This document shows, one piece after another, positions 21,956 to 34,138 of a stretch of 64,000 nt of DNA. This stretch comes from Tetracladium setigerum (Eukaryota > Ascomycota > Leotiomycetes > Helotiales): positions 2,405,808 through 2,469,807 of the forward strand of contig PZJY01000007.1 of assembly GCA_031472005.1 (NCBI GenBank), written 5' to 3'. Positions within the stretch are counted from its first letter, which is position 1. Every line of letters begins with the position of its first letter. A program made the translations under genes and the position numbers. The notes under the pieces are model-generated. The model was not told the DNA's origin. It did no database searches and saw nothing but the letters and a program-made list of their open reading frames with translations.

Positions 21956-24900
21956 TTAAAATTCTATTTCTTTTTGCTCTACTACCAAATCTTCACTGCC
22001 TGTCTTAGACATTGACTGCGCTGGTTTGGACTGTGGATCCGTCTTGGTATCGTCCCCTCCTACGGGCTTCTGTTTCTCTGGCTCGAAATCCCAAATCTAT
22101 TCATAGATCCATTAGTTCAGGACTGACACCGCAAAACATTAAATTGAAACGAACTCTTACCCTCAAGGACATCGACCCTTTCCCATGTACTATAACAGCC
22201 ATGCGCTCAGCCATATAAACATTCCAAACTGGATCAGTCCCCACAAGGAGTTCTCGGATCATGTCTCCAGTACCAAGATCCCATACTCTGACGTTTCCAT
22301 TGGAAAACCCGCAGATGATGCGATTGTGATCAAACCGTAGACCGGTGATGCTACTATGACCTACCAGGCTATGTATCAGAGTCATGTCGAGAGCTGACCA
22401 AACACATACAATTCCGTCTGCCCCGCCGGAGACAAGAATGTTGCCACGGAGTCTGATGTGGTGTATAGCATCTGTGTGGCCTTGTAATATGGCTTCACAG
22501 GCGCTGTTCGGCGAAGTCAGTGGAGAATTTCGAAGTATAATATGAGGGGAGAAAGAAATTGGATGGCTGTGTAAGACGTCTAAGCCAGACAACCCCAAGC
22601 AAAAATAGATCAGAAAGAGTCATCAAACTCTCTTTTCCTTCTACGATGGATCTGTATCCTCCCTTTTGCATGATTTGGACAGGTCAAGAGGTGTTTGGTG
22701 CCATCCACTCGTCGAAATTTGCCAACTAAGAAGAGAGGAGTACGTACCCATTCCGAGTATTCCATACACGAATCGAACCATCCCCGCTGCCAGTAAAGAT
22801 TCTCTTGCCATTCGTAGCAACTGAGTATACCTCTTGGGAGTGCCCTGACAAGACCCATAGACATCTTCCCTCATCCACACTCCACACTCGAGCTATGGTG
22901 TCGTAACTTCCAGACACGATGAGGTTGCCGGTCACCGAAAGAGAACGCACGAGTGATGTATGGCCAACCAAAACTGCCATGCACTGTCCGGTTGTGATGT
23001 CCCAGATTCGCAATGTGTTATCTTGAGATCCTGACACAACCCGGTTCTTGTCTATGAATTTCACGCAACGCACAAAGCCTGTGTGGCCTCTCAGACCACG
23101 AACAAAAATTCTAGAATCAATTCATATTTTAGCAGAGGCTTGTCTCGAATTGGAGGCTTTGAGGAAGAGGCAAATGCCACTACGATATACATACCCAGAA
23201 CTCATCTTCCAGACACGTATATCATTATCTGTGCAGCCACTAACAAGGATGTCTCCGCGATGCGCGAAAGTCAAAACTCTTGCAGTATAACCCAAAAGTG
23301 GCCTGGCTTGCGTTCCGTAATGATCAAAGACCACTAAATGCCCAGTATCGAGACTAAGAATGATGTGCTTCTCCGTGACCCTAAGACAAATTGCAAATAG
23401 GATGGCAACATCGTTACGCCCTTTCAGAACGAATTCATGAACATCATCCGTCTGTATCATCAATGTCCGCAGGGACCCACCGATTTTCCATCCGAGATCA
23501 ATTTCTTCCAGACGGAGAAGTGAACTTTTGATCGGCTGCAATTGTTCTACCAACGCCCTTGCGAGAACTAATTGATCATTCGCCGTTTTCTGGAGGTGCT
23601 TTCCAACCCGATCGGGGTTCTTCAGTTCGTGGTACAAGATCATATACGTCTTGAGAAGCTTCCTGCTGAGTGTAGCCAGATCTACTAGCGCTCTGGATGT
23701 AGCGAAAGACAATTCAGTACTCCAATCTTCGCTTTCAAGAAGATATTCTTCTTTCGGGAGAAAGCCTATCCCTCGTCCGTCAGACATAATCCCTAGATGA
23801 TTTGCACATGAGTTCATTTCCGAGAGAAGACGATAGAATAACTCCAGGAATACTTGTTCCAGGCCAGTGGTTTTCAAGTTTGCAGATTTAGATGTCAGAC
23901 TACGCAAAGCCAGAGAAAGTCGTCTCAGGGTGTAAGCATGGGATTTCTTATCGGGAATTTCGAGATCAGGAATTTGGACACGTTTGAAGTACTTGAGTTC
24001 TTCCTCGTCCCATGGAGGTTCCCAACGAGCACTGTCATTTGCTGATGAAATGACGGCTGGCGCCCTCTTCATTAGGTCAGAAGACCCCATATCAAGGACA
24101 GTAGTTTCTCCAAGATCCTTGGAATAATTTTCTACGAGGCTAGAAGAATTCGAACTCGAATTTTGAATTGATGGTGTGCGGGTTGGTAGTTCTGCTGTGC
24201 TGACCGATAGCACAGGCATCTTCTCTTCTTGTTCATCGAGAATCATGTTGGCTCGTAGAACACCTGTTCGGTAGAGGAGTTTGCAAGATGAACTTGGTCT
24301 CATGTTAGAATATTTCGTCCAAAGAACTCAATTTGTGAAATATGGTCAATCATACCACTCAACAGCCATGCCAGGTTGTGTACATGGTTTAGATGTCGAG
24401 CATCTCGGGCACGCAAACACATCAACAAGCTCATCATAAACCTCATCCAAGACGACCGTCATAGTAACCTTGCTCTTCGGCCTCTGGAGAATCATCTTCC
24501 GCCAGCTTTCACTGCGGATGATGTTACTTTTTCCATCAGTCAAATGAAATTGTCGATTCGAGATGTACCGTTGGCCAGGTAAACCGTCAAAGGATTCCTG
24601 TAAGAAAGAGCTGAAGACGGTGAAGTGTTGAAAATATTCCACTGGAAGATATTTCTGTCGACCAAGGACGTCTTCGAAAAGAAAATGGTCACCGAGGAGA
24701 AGTCTAGGCGTTTGAAGTCCAAATTGTTTGAAGGCGAGGAGGAAGAGCATGAATTGTGGCCCAAGGTAAAGTCTTTTGGATGTCAGTCAGGAGGTAAAGG
24801 CTTTCTGGGGTTGGCCATTTGGGATATTGGGGGAGGGGGGGTCTTCCTTACATTGCTTCACTGAACAATTGCCGAATGCTTATGGCCAACAAGTAAATAC

Positions 24901-25917
24901 TTTGCAAACTTTCATTAGCAAATCTTGTATTGGATCATTTGCGCACACTTGCGAAAATCCAGCACCCACCATTTGCAGAGCGCGCTCTTCAGTTCTTCGA
25001 ATGCAGCATAGGATGAAGTTATCATTTTGTCAGAGTCATTTGACGATGACGCCTTTTGACAGTCGACTATTTTGGTGAGTGATCCACATAAAATCTTCAA
25101 ATCCTGAGACTGTGCCATCATCAGTTGCTCAAATCTCGAGCTATTTTGTGATTTTTCGTTGTTATCCGTTGTTAGTTGCTGAGAAACCTCTTGCGGTAGT
25201 CGATTGAGTTGTTGTTGCAAAGCCAGAAGTATATGATGTTCGCGACTCATAGAACTGTCCACCGCAACCGTCGTGTCCTTCGTCAAGTTCCTCTGGGTTT
25301 CCTCAACACTCTTCATGGATTCCTTCAAGCCGATGAATTCTTCTCGAAGACCACTCGACATATCAATGCCACGATCCATACGAGAAGCTAGCCTGTCAGC
25401 GACTTCACCCGGCAACTTCTGATGCAAACCCGACATGGCAAGCCTGGGTGCTATCGTTAGTATCAGATGATGCCACGCCACAGAGCAGCACTCACAGAGC
25501 TTGCGACTGAAGTAAAATATTGATGCTGGCGATTGGCACCGAGATACTTTCTCTCAGTGCCTTCACCTCCTTGGAAACCTGGAGGGCCCATTGGATCTTT
25601 CTCGGCGCGGTTTTCCACAAGGATTTCTTACCCTCCTTACCCAAAAACTTATCCAATTTTTGCACTCGGTCGAAGAACTTCGATATAGGCTTCGCTACCT
25701 TCTCGATCTCGAGTTGCAGGGTGCCTAGCTGTTGGGAGGGGAGCAGGACGGGAGCGATGCTCTGGAGATTTTGGAGAGTTACCTCAAGGCCAAAAAGAAA
25801 TTCGATGGATTCTTGGTATTCGGATGAGGCCCCTCCAGTGTCTTTCAGAGCGCATCCGATCTTGACGAGAAGGTTTATCGAGGCTACGATGTCTCCGGCT
25901 GACCACCCGAACGACAT
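21956..25917 (-). CDS. Multidomain STAND-N / ubiquitin-like / WD40 protein
   Basis: Eight minus-strand exons join in frame: 25917-25496, 25443-24970, 24908-24852, 24772-24356, 24292-23195, 23110-22748, 22503-22161 and 22096-21956, giving 1104 aa. Residues 1-140 start MSFGWSAGDIVASINLLVKI, the fungal N-terminal domain common in STAND/NLR-like proteins. Residues 145-295 are coiled coil. A hydrophobic segment (about 300-345) leads into a fungal ubiquitin-like domain (about 345-430; FEDVLGRQKYLPVEYFQHF, then SWRKMILQRP). CPRC and, across the intron at 24355-24293, CSSCK form a possible zinc knuckle. A helical linker of about 300 residues precedes a WD40 propeller (about 760-1070; repeats such as LVGHTSLVRSLSV and VSGSYDTIARVWSV). 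No NTPase is present. The function is unknown; the architecture suggests a signalling or recognition scaffold. The intron that merges the ULD part with the WD40 part is key, otherwise two genes would be called. Confidence 0.82.
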
Positions 25918-26541
25918 AGCAGCAAGCGCCTCCCGACCGAGCAACACGTGTGAGCTCAGAAATCCTTCAGCCTTTGCGGTGATACTACCGGTGCTCGATC
26001 CGTACTTCTAGAAGTTTGATAATCATGTTAATGGATTTCGACGGCGGTTAACGCCAATGCGAGAGGTCATAAGGCTGTGAGGCTGTGAGGCTGATTTATG
26101 AGCCTGTACCACAAGTCACGTGTATGTCACATGGTATTTACCTATATAAGTCCTCATCGCGAAAACGCCTGCTGTTACACTATGCTGCTTCCGAGCCTCA
26201 GGCTCCTAGGATCTCACGTGGTCCTGTGACCCCTGTCCGTAACATGCAGGATCTTTGTTGTGGACGGAAGAGAACACTCAAGAACTAGTTCTTGAATTGC
26301 AGTTCCTTTAGGGGGCTGCAATCGCCAAACTTTGCCTTTTAAGGATCTTGGTGTTGTTCTGTGGCGCTGTTTTGTGGCGTTGGATGTGTAGCTTGCCTAA
26401 GACAAGTGGCGTAGACCTTCGCTCTATATTAAAGGACTCAAGAGCCGAGAATGCTGTTGTATGAATAATTCGCCCTCGCTGGCCGGTCTTGCTCTTGCTT
26501 CGAGTGCGAGCTTCGACCTACAACACTGAAGACAAAGTGAA
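25918..26541. promoter_or_regulatory. Divergent promoter region of the WD40 protein and membrane protein genes
   Basis: A 624-bp spacer between two start codons. It has a triple GGCTGTGAGGCTGTGAGGCTG run at about 26069-26093, a TCACGTG-containing word near 26211-26220 and a CACGTG at 25944-25949, but no clear TATA box for either side. Shared regulation is only inferred. Confidence 0.4.
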
Positions 26542-28542
26542 ATGCCTCCCTCGAAGCAGAATGGAGAAAATGACCAACTTGAGCTACTCAGTGAGCCTTC
26601 CTCTTCTGAAAAAAACTAAAAAAAACTAGTGCATGCTCTGATATCCTCAGATCACAACGCCGACACGAACAATTGGCGTTCTGAATTCGAATCCGCAGCC
26701 GATGCACACAAGGATTACAATGATCCATATCACGATCCAGGGCTTATCTTGAAATTGTACCACCAGGCCGACTGCCTAGTGTTTTTGGGAGGTCTCGTTG
26801 CTTTCTTTCTGGGAATCGTTGCAGCTGTGGATGCCACAAACACCAATCACAACCTGAAAGAGCAGGAAAAGCTTTTGCACGACCGCATGTACAACATGAA
26901 ACTGAAGCCGACTTACTTCAGGGATAACATTGTGAATGCCTTGATTATATTCGGTGGCGTTACGGCTCTTGGTTGGAATGTGACTTCTCGCGCTTGTCTC
27001 CGAGCAGTTTCCTCTGAAGCCACAACTCATTTAGTCCGAGGAATTCGGCAGAAAGATTTCTCGAAGATCTTCGAGCTTGGTCTTCCAGACGCGCTGTGGT
27101 TCTCTTGGAGGATGAAACTTTGGAAATCTACTACCTTCGCCGCGCTTCAAATAGCATTGTATGTCGGCACCGCTTTGAGTTACCGCCTTGCATTCCAGGA
27201 TGGAGAAAGGGCAGGAAAAGTTGGTCTGGGCAACACCTACTCGACCTTTCTCTTAGGTTGCCAGGAATATCCGGATTCTCTTGGCATTCGTCCTACTTTC
27301 GCGAAGCTTCTTGGAGCGAGCAACTTCTCAGAGTCCGTCGATGAAGATCTCCCAATGGCGCCGTATGTCATCTGGAACGCGAGTGCTACTTCATGGTTAG
27401 ATGACTCTAGTTGGCAGCCCGTGGTCGGCTGGCATGGGAGCAACTTCCAGCTACACGTGGGAGAGCAGACTGGTTTCCAAAGAGCTCGAGGATGGAGTGC
27501 GACTTTGACGGGTCCGTTCCTGACTGGCGTCCTCCAAGAGAAGAAATCGCCAGCAAGAGGCTCATACGGACAAGCCGGATGGTACCAAACGGTTTCAAAC
27601 CATCCCAAATGTGGGCCGTTGCCCTTGCTGTGCAGATACGTCTCTGAGGTATCCAGCGAACCGTCCGGAGTTGTCCCAACATGTTACTGGGCTGGCTTAA
27701 TGGCAGAAAATATGACGGCAAAGTTCACACAACAACCCTTGGGCGCGTGGGAGCGAAACGAAGCCTACTTCCTACAAGAATCTGGTTCAACCCCATTTTT
27801 CGGAAGCGATTGTCCGTTGGAGATGAAGCGAACCTTCTTGGACAGTTTCACTAATGCCACTCAGCGAAACGGAGACGTAACGTGGGACTTTAGGCAATCA
27901 AGCTGGTCCTACGGGTCGTCAACGGGAACGGTCCATGGGCTCATCCAAGATAACATGGCCGAGTGGATACAATACTTCGGATGGCTTATCGCGAACCTCC
28001 AAACCGGCGTCCTAGAAGAAACATATCCAGACCGAGAGGGCAACAGAAAGAACAGCAGCGCCTTAACGCGCCTGCGTGAGCAGCGCCTCTGGAGGCCCGA
28101 GATAGAAGGCGGTTATGATCCCTCAGTAGAACGATGGTGCAGGCCTCGGGGCCTTGGCCAGGACGACATGCCCAATTACGAGGGCTCGGCCGATTTTGTC
28201 TACGCTACAAACGAGTGGGTCAGTCATCAGGCAAAAGCTGCGGTATTTCTGATTTTATGGGGCATTAGTCTTACTGCCATGGCGTACCCGTTCAAATCCA
28301 TTATTGTTAATAGTTCCTTGAATCAGTATATGTCGTTTGGAGCGGATTTTGGACGGGAGAATATGCTTGGCGCGTCATCTGGACATGCGCCTGCAAATGA
28401 TGAGTCGATATGGCAGCTAAAGCTGCAAGTTACCGATTCGGGCAATCGAAGATTTGTGATGAAACGCAGGAGTTATGAACATGATGCTTCAGAAGGTAGT
28501 GAGGAGAGTATGCGCATCACGATTAATAAGAGATACTTATAG
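26542..28542 (+). CDS. Uncharacterised glycosylated multi-pass membrane protein
   Basis: Two exons: 26542-26590 and 26630-28542, giving 653 aa, with a 39-nt intron (donor GTGAGC, AACTAA branch-like site, CTAG acceptor). The start gives a soluble N-terminus MPPSKQNGENDQLELL. Four hydrophobic segments are visible: LVFLGGLVAFFLGIVAAV (about residue 66), ALIIFGGVTALGW (about 120), TTFAALQIALYVGTALSY (about 183) and AVFLILWGISLTAMAYPF (about 553). Between the third and fourth lies a loop of about 350 residues with many NxS/T sites and cysteines (CQEYPDS, KCGPLPLLCRY, DCPLEMK), so it is probably extracellular. The tail is basic. I do not recognise the family; similar large-loop membrane proteins of unknown role are common in Pezizomycotina. 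It is divergent from the ULD-WD40 gene. Confidence 0.8.
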
Positions 28543-30748
28543 GTATCATGACAGATGAGTACAAGGGAAGAAGAGAATTTAAGTGAGCAATATTGAGATG
28601 AAGACGAGGCAGTTTCTACGCAAGAATCGCACGTTCAGACGAAATTATTTTACATGTTAGTGTAATTGGCATTCATCTTCATCTTCATCATCATACTACA
28701 CATTTAAGACATGACTTATACAGGAAAGGGGCGAGCAGCTTGTGTGGAAAGCCTTTGAACGTGCACACCAACAGGAAATATATGAAAATGCAAGTTCGCG
28801 CGAACACGATTTCTTTGGACTCATTCCTGCGGATTTGCATGATTGCATTCCACTACTATAGCACAATATTCGCGGGCTTTATTACACCTCGGTTGTTCCG
28901 AGTGCCTTAATAAGCTTGTCTTACACAGTAAGGTGGGTAAACTACATATAGGCGCAATTTAAAACGATTGTCGAAACGTATACCTGAGCCTAAAAAGACA
29001 TTTTTCTTTCCAAATTCCGCAAAAGCACCTCCAAATATTCCAGTCAGCCCAAATTTCGCGAATGAGACTCTACCAGGTTACTCTAGATATTATAATACAC
29101 CCCTGCTCTAACTTCGTTTTCTCAACAGAATTAGGTATAAATCTATATTCCTCATCGCGAAAACAACAGAGCAAAACGGACTGGAAGGTAGCGTTGTAAT
29201 CGCAACTAATTGTCTTTCTTTTTTCTCGCAAAACGATTGTACAAATTATGTAGACGCACTGTCCGTACACCGCTACAATATTACTTTCCGAGATCTACCT
29301 CCCCCACAGAGATTGCAAATCACATATTTCCTCTTAGCACGGGGAATCCCAAGCCCACTTTCCTGAGAATCCAAGAGGGGGCCAGGGTAAAATGGGTCTT
29401 GGGACAGGCAAACGAAATTGAACTCATCCTACAAGGTCAGGCCGAGTACGTGGTGGGGCATGCATGCGTAATGTATTGATGTTCCGCGGGTTCGTGGACC
29501 AACAATTAGCGCTCAGAATCTTCTGCAATTACGCTCTGAGAATGGAGGTTTACCAGCGAAATGCTTTCCAGCAGAGAAAAACGAGAGATCGTAAAGTACA
29601 AGAGTGATGAGTCGAGAAAGGAGGCGGAATGCGGCTCTAGCGATGGTCTGTCCTCCGTAGATCAGATCCACATGTCGTGTACTCCGTACCTGAAAATAGC
29701 TACATGGTACTGGACTGGTACCTGACATCGGTATGGAGATCTTCTTTCTTCCGGCCAAAGTCAACGACGATTCGTATCGAAAGAAACTTCACCTGCGCGC
29801 TAAAACAAGTCAAACACACAGCCTCTCTTGTCTCTTAGCCTTGGACTTATGATGCTCTTGATACGAGAACAACGTCCCGGCCTCGAAACAAAGAAACAGA
29901 AGCTCGGTGTGCTTAGTGTAGCCAATCAGCTGGTGGCTTTGTGGCAACTGCAATGCACGCCATTCCGTTTTCAGGGTCCTTGCTAGTTGTGTTTGATCCC
30001 TATTTTCAGGGTTCGACTTTGGAGTCCGGACAACAACAACAACAAACCGTAAGCGACAATCACCACCAAACTTGCCGCATATCCATCTCCATCTCCAGAG
30101 CAGGAAGAAACTTGGAGGCGAGGAGAAGAACGAGGTAATAATAATAATAGTATCTACTATTCCGGATAATCGGTATCGTGTACTGTCACTCACTCTGTGG
30201 TGTTGACTGGTGGACGGGGGGCTGGTAGGGATCTTTCTCGGCTCCTCCTTTGAAGGATGCCTCATGATCCGCTTTCTTCCCATCTGGGTCCAGGTGGTTA
30301 CGAATGCGTCTCGTGTTTGCAGCATCGACCGCGAACACACCAATCACCGCAGCCTGTTCGCAGTCATTCTTCCTTTGGCTCCTTGAATGGGCTCATGGGT
30401 CGTTGATGGATCGGGATGGCTGGGGTGGCTGCAGGCAAACTTACGCCTCCCACGGATTCAAGACGTTTCCTTTATTTACTCTCAGCCCTCTCTCTGAACT
30501 TCCTGCCTCCTCGTTTTTGGTATACTCTCGCTTTTTCTCTGAATTATTACATTTATCTTCTGCTATCTTGTCCCTTGTTCTTTCTTATTCACACTCGCTA
30601 CCACCAGTACATCGCTCACTTTTGGTGATTGCTTCCAACCTCGCTACTTCCTTTAATCTTCAGTCTCATTTCAGTCGCGAAATCTTCAACTTCTCTTCCA
30701 ACAAGCAATAAATCACCACCTACATTACAAAATCAAAAATCTATCAAC
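28543..30748. other. Intergenic spacer, no gene seen
   Basis: A 2.2-kb stretch with no frame carrying recognisable domains. It includes a TGTACTCCGTACCTG word (29679-29693), a CAA run (about 30031-30046), a TAA run (about 30136-30148) and, over its last 250 bases, the pyrimidine-rich leader of the Crh gene. Confidence 0.5.
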
Positions 30749-31963
30749 ATGCGTACCACTTTTGCAGCCACTGCTACTATCCTCTCCACCCTCCAAATCG
30801 TTGCAGGCCAGACTTTTACGGACTGCGACCCCACCAAGACCAGTGAGTGTCCTCTATCCCTTCCATCTTAAATTATTCTAACATTCCCAGCCTGCCCAGC
30901 AGAACCCGCTTTAGGAACCACCCTTACAACCGATTTCACAGCTGGCGCAGCATCAGAATGGGAGCCATTTGCAGGAACAACTATCACCTACGATGCTACT
31001 AACGGAGCAGCCTTCACTATCGCAAAGGCCGGCAACGCGCCCACCGTTGGCTTGCACAAATATATTATGTTTGGAAAGGTCGATGTGGTTATGCGAGCCT
31101 CGACCGGTGCTGGTATTGTCAGCAGTTTCGTTCTCGAATCGGGCGACCTTGACGAAATTGATTGGGAATGGATTGGCTCCGACCGCGCCAACGTTCAGAC
31201 CAACTTCTTTGGAAAGGGAAACACTACAACCTACGATCGAGGTGCTTTCCATGCTATGTCTGATCCCACAGCAGCATTCCACAAATACACAATCGACTGG
31301 ACGGCAGAATCCCTGAAGTGGTATGTCGACGACGTGCTAGTTCGCACTGTCTTATACGGAGACGCCCTTGCTCTCGGAGGAAAGAATTACCCACAAACTC
31401 CTATGCAGGTCAAACTCGGTTCATGGATCGGATGTGCATCGCAAGCTGCTGCCGATGACCCAAAGACAAAATGGACTTGTGAGTGGGCAGGTGGACCAGC
31501 GGATTTCTCGGCACCACAGACAATGTATGTCAAGTCAATCACGGTTGAGGATTACGGCTGCGCTACGGAATATTCATATGGGGACAAGAGTGGAAGCTAC
31601 CAAAGCATTGTTCAAACAGGAGGATGCAAGGGTGGAAAGTCTGTATCATCCTCGGCATCATCCTCATCAAGTGGAAGCAAATCAACCACAACACCACCAA
31701 CATCTTCTTCTACCTCTGGAGCAGGCTTGTTAATCGAAACAAACGGATCCTCAAACGTCACCACCACTACAAACACCCTCGCCACAGCCACCAGGTCTTC
31801 CACAGCATCGGGAACTGCCCTCAGCGCAGCCTCCGGCACTTCAGCAGCACCCGCCCAGGTCTCCAACAACGCAGGTTCAAGTCTCGAGCCAAAGAAGAAG
31901 TACGGTATGACAGATGCAGCAGTCGTCATGTTGGGATTGGGAGTGGGCTACTTGTTCATGTAA
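30749..31963 (+). CDS. Crh-type GPI-anchored cell wall transglycosylase (GH16)
   Basis: Links chitin to beta-1,6/1,3-glucan in the cell wall; attached to the membrane or wall by a GPI anchor. Two exons: 30749-30842 and 30891-31963, giving 388 aa. Residues 1-20 are a signal peptide. The catalytic GH16 motif DEIDWEW lies at residues 119-125 with Glu120 (nucleophile), Asp122 and Glu124 (acid/base). Other Crh landmarks are the N-terminal TFTDCDPTKTTCPAEPALG, VQTNFFGKGN, HKYTIDWT, WYVDDVLVRT, YPQTPMQVKLGSW and GCATEYSYGD. A Ser/Thr-rich stalk (about 265-360) and a hydrophobic C-terminus (VVMLGLGVGYLFM) fit GPI attachment. No chitin-binding module is present. Confidence 0.93.
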
Positions 31964-34138
31964 ATATGAACGAGAAATCTCTCCCTTTCGCTCTTCATTG
32001 ATTTTAGCGACCATAGAGGACAGAACGTCTTGCTGTAAATATTGTTTTCTTGATCTTTTTCACCCAAAATTAAAACGGGCGTTGCATTGCATGGTATAGG
32101 ATGGGAAAACCTGGAGTTCTTATAAATTTGTTGCATTTTTTCAGAGAGGGATCCCAGATTACAGCAGTATGACTGACTGACTGGCGATTGGAGGTACTTT
32201 TAGTTCGAGATTTTAATATCGGTGTGCTTGACAAATTCAAAATGAAAAAAATTATCAAATAATATTGTCCCACAGTATGGCATTGCCAGAAATTCTTACA
32301 TGGTCTTGAGTGAGTTGTTTGCTTTTCTTGTTTGTTTACATTTTGTTGAAAGACCCAATGAGCCAACAACGATATTGTGGTGGCTTTTGACATTTTTACT
32401 TGTTGGTTTTACTGTCCTAATAAAAACGTCAGTTTCTGAATCATATTCTAGATGATAATACTCAAGGATTGAGTCGACCAACAAATGCTGAAGGAACGGG
32501 ATGGAAAGTGAATTCCACCCATGAACTTCAGGCTGGAGAATGCAACCTGATAATGTCCAATTCAATATCACTGGATCAGTTTTGTTCAAGTTCATAAATC
32601 ATTTTGAAATCGAAGGCTTTGAAATACAACCATGAATAAATACAAGAATACGTTCGAAGAGATGCAAATTCAAGCTTTCAAACTCCATTTCTACCTATAA
32701 GTCAGCACGCATTCAGTGACCCCTCTTCCGCCGCGACCCACATGGAGAAACCAGTCTCAGTCCAAAACCTGCTCTCAGGTCCTTCTACCCTATTCTACCA
32801 CCTGTAATCAAGAAAGAATGTCAAAGGTCTTAGATTCAACAAAATTACAGAGGGGCAATGAGCCAGTATTCAAGGAAGTATCACTTTCCAAAGTTCTGTG
32901 ATTGAAATGTAGAAACCCGACTGTCGAGATACAGTCACTGTCGAAATATAGTTCCTTTCAAAATACAATCGCTGCCGAAACCTTCGTCTGCCGTCACTTC
33001 GCTGTCTTCTATTCAATCAAATTGAAACTTTGACTACCGAGATACATAGGTATACATCTTGAGAGGGGAGATCTGAATCATTCTTCTTGCGAACTCTGGC
33101 AAAGTCCTGTAAAAATCCCATATGATCATGATAGTTTGGAGATTTGTGTTGACATCAAGAACTCACGGCTGTCGAACCAAAAATCTCTATCGCTTCCTTT
33201 TCTTCTTGATTCATCCGTTTGTCTACTTCCCTCTCTATACAATAAACACGATCAGCAAATTGTAGGCAACTTTATTCGCTTCTAAGAAGACCGTGATTGC
33301 ATCATTGCCGTGCAGGCCGATGTGCTATAACCTTAAGCTAAGTCTCTTAAACTTAAAGTTTTATAAGTAAGGTTTATAAAAGAAATAAAAGTAAGAAAAC
33401 TATATAAATATAATAGTAAAAGGTAAAGAAAAGATCTAGACGATTTAACCCCGTCACATGATGACGACATTAAAATCAAGACTTAAAAGGGTTTTATAAG
33501 ACTAGCTAGTTTTTTTTTATTTCTTTTTGGTTATTATAGATAGTAAGGGTCGACAACAGCCATGAGGAGTAATGTGATGTCGACGCGTTGTGGCAAAGAT
33601 GTCATTGTGCTGATGGAATAAATAATATACCTTCTGACTGATAGGGCTTGGCAGCAAACAGAAACACCACAACACTTCAGTAAAATAAAAACTGTTTCCA
33701 CCCATTCAAGCAGGGGGCAAATCGTGAAATTGAGGTTAAGCTATTGTAACAACCTATGATGGCCACTCCGATCCGTCAATCCCTCAATACTATCGTCTCG
33801 CAGGTCTCATCATGGCCGTGTGGGAGAGCCATGCGACTTATGCATCATGGAAGCCGGTGTTGCTCTTCCTGAAGCAGTACGAATCCTGCATGGGTTCAGC
33901 CCTGTGCTGGGTGCTCAGACCGTTTTATTGCTCTCACAGCCAGCCGCACGTCACAGGACATGCAGTCGCTACTGCTTTTGGCGAACGACCCTATCTTCTC
34001 CTACTCCGCATTGCGGCTGAGCTAGCTCTATATGAAGGGAAGAGGTATATGAATATCTAGGAGATCCTATCCTATCGACGCAGGTCCGATGTCTTGTATT
34101 CTCACAACTACGTTCCTTGCTCTTCTCGGTACTACACG
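31964..34138. other. Intergenic spacer, partly AT-rich
   Basis: A 2.2-kb stretch with no supportable gene. It includes the Crh 3' UTR, short CTGTCGAAATA-like repeats (about 32931-32985) and a strongly AT-rich block (about 33330-33540) that looks unlike neighbouring sequence and may be a mutated transposon relic. Confidence 0.5.
33330..33540. other. AT-rich block, possible decayed transposable element
   Basis: About 210 bases very rich in A and T with many TTAAACTTAAAG/TTTATAAAAG/TAAGTAAGG words. Composition like this is typical of repeats mutated by C-to-T hypermutation (RIP) in ascomycetes. No terminal repeats or coding remnants are recognisable, so the label is an inference. Confidence 0.35.

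Noticed and set aside
24303..24346. Two separate genes, a ULD protein ending at 24346 and a WD40 protein starting at 24303
   Set aside because: A 63-nt intron with CTAAC-like branch site (24355-24293) joins them in frame and completes the CPRC...CSSC knuckle, which is a better explanation.
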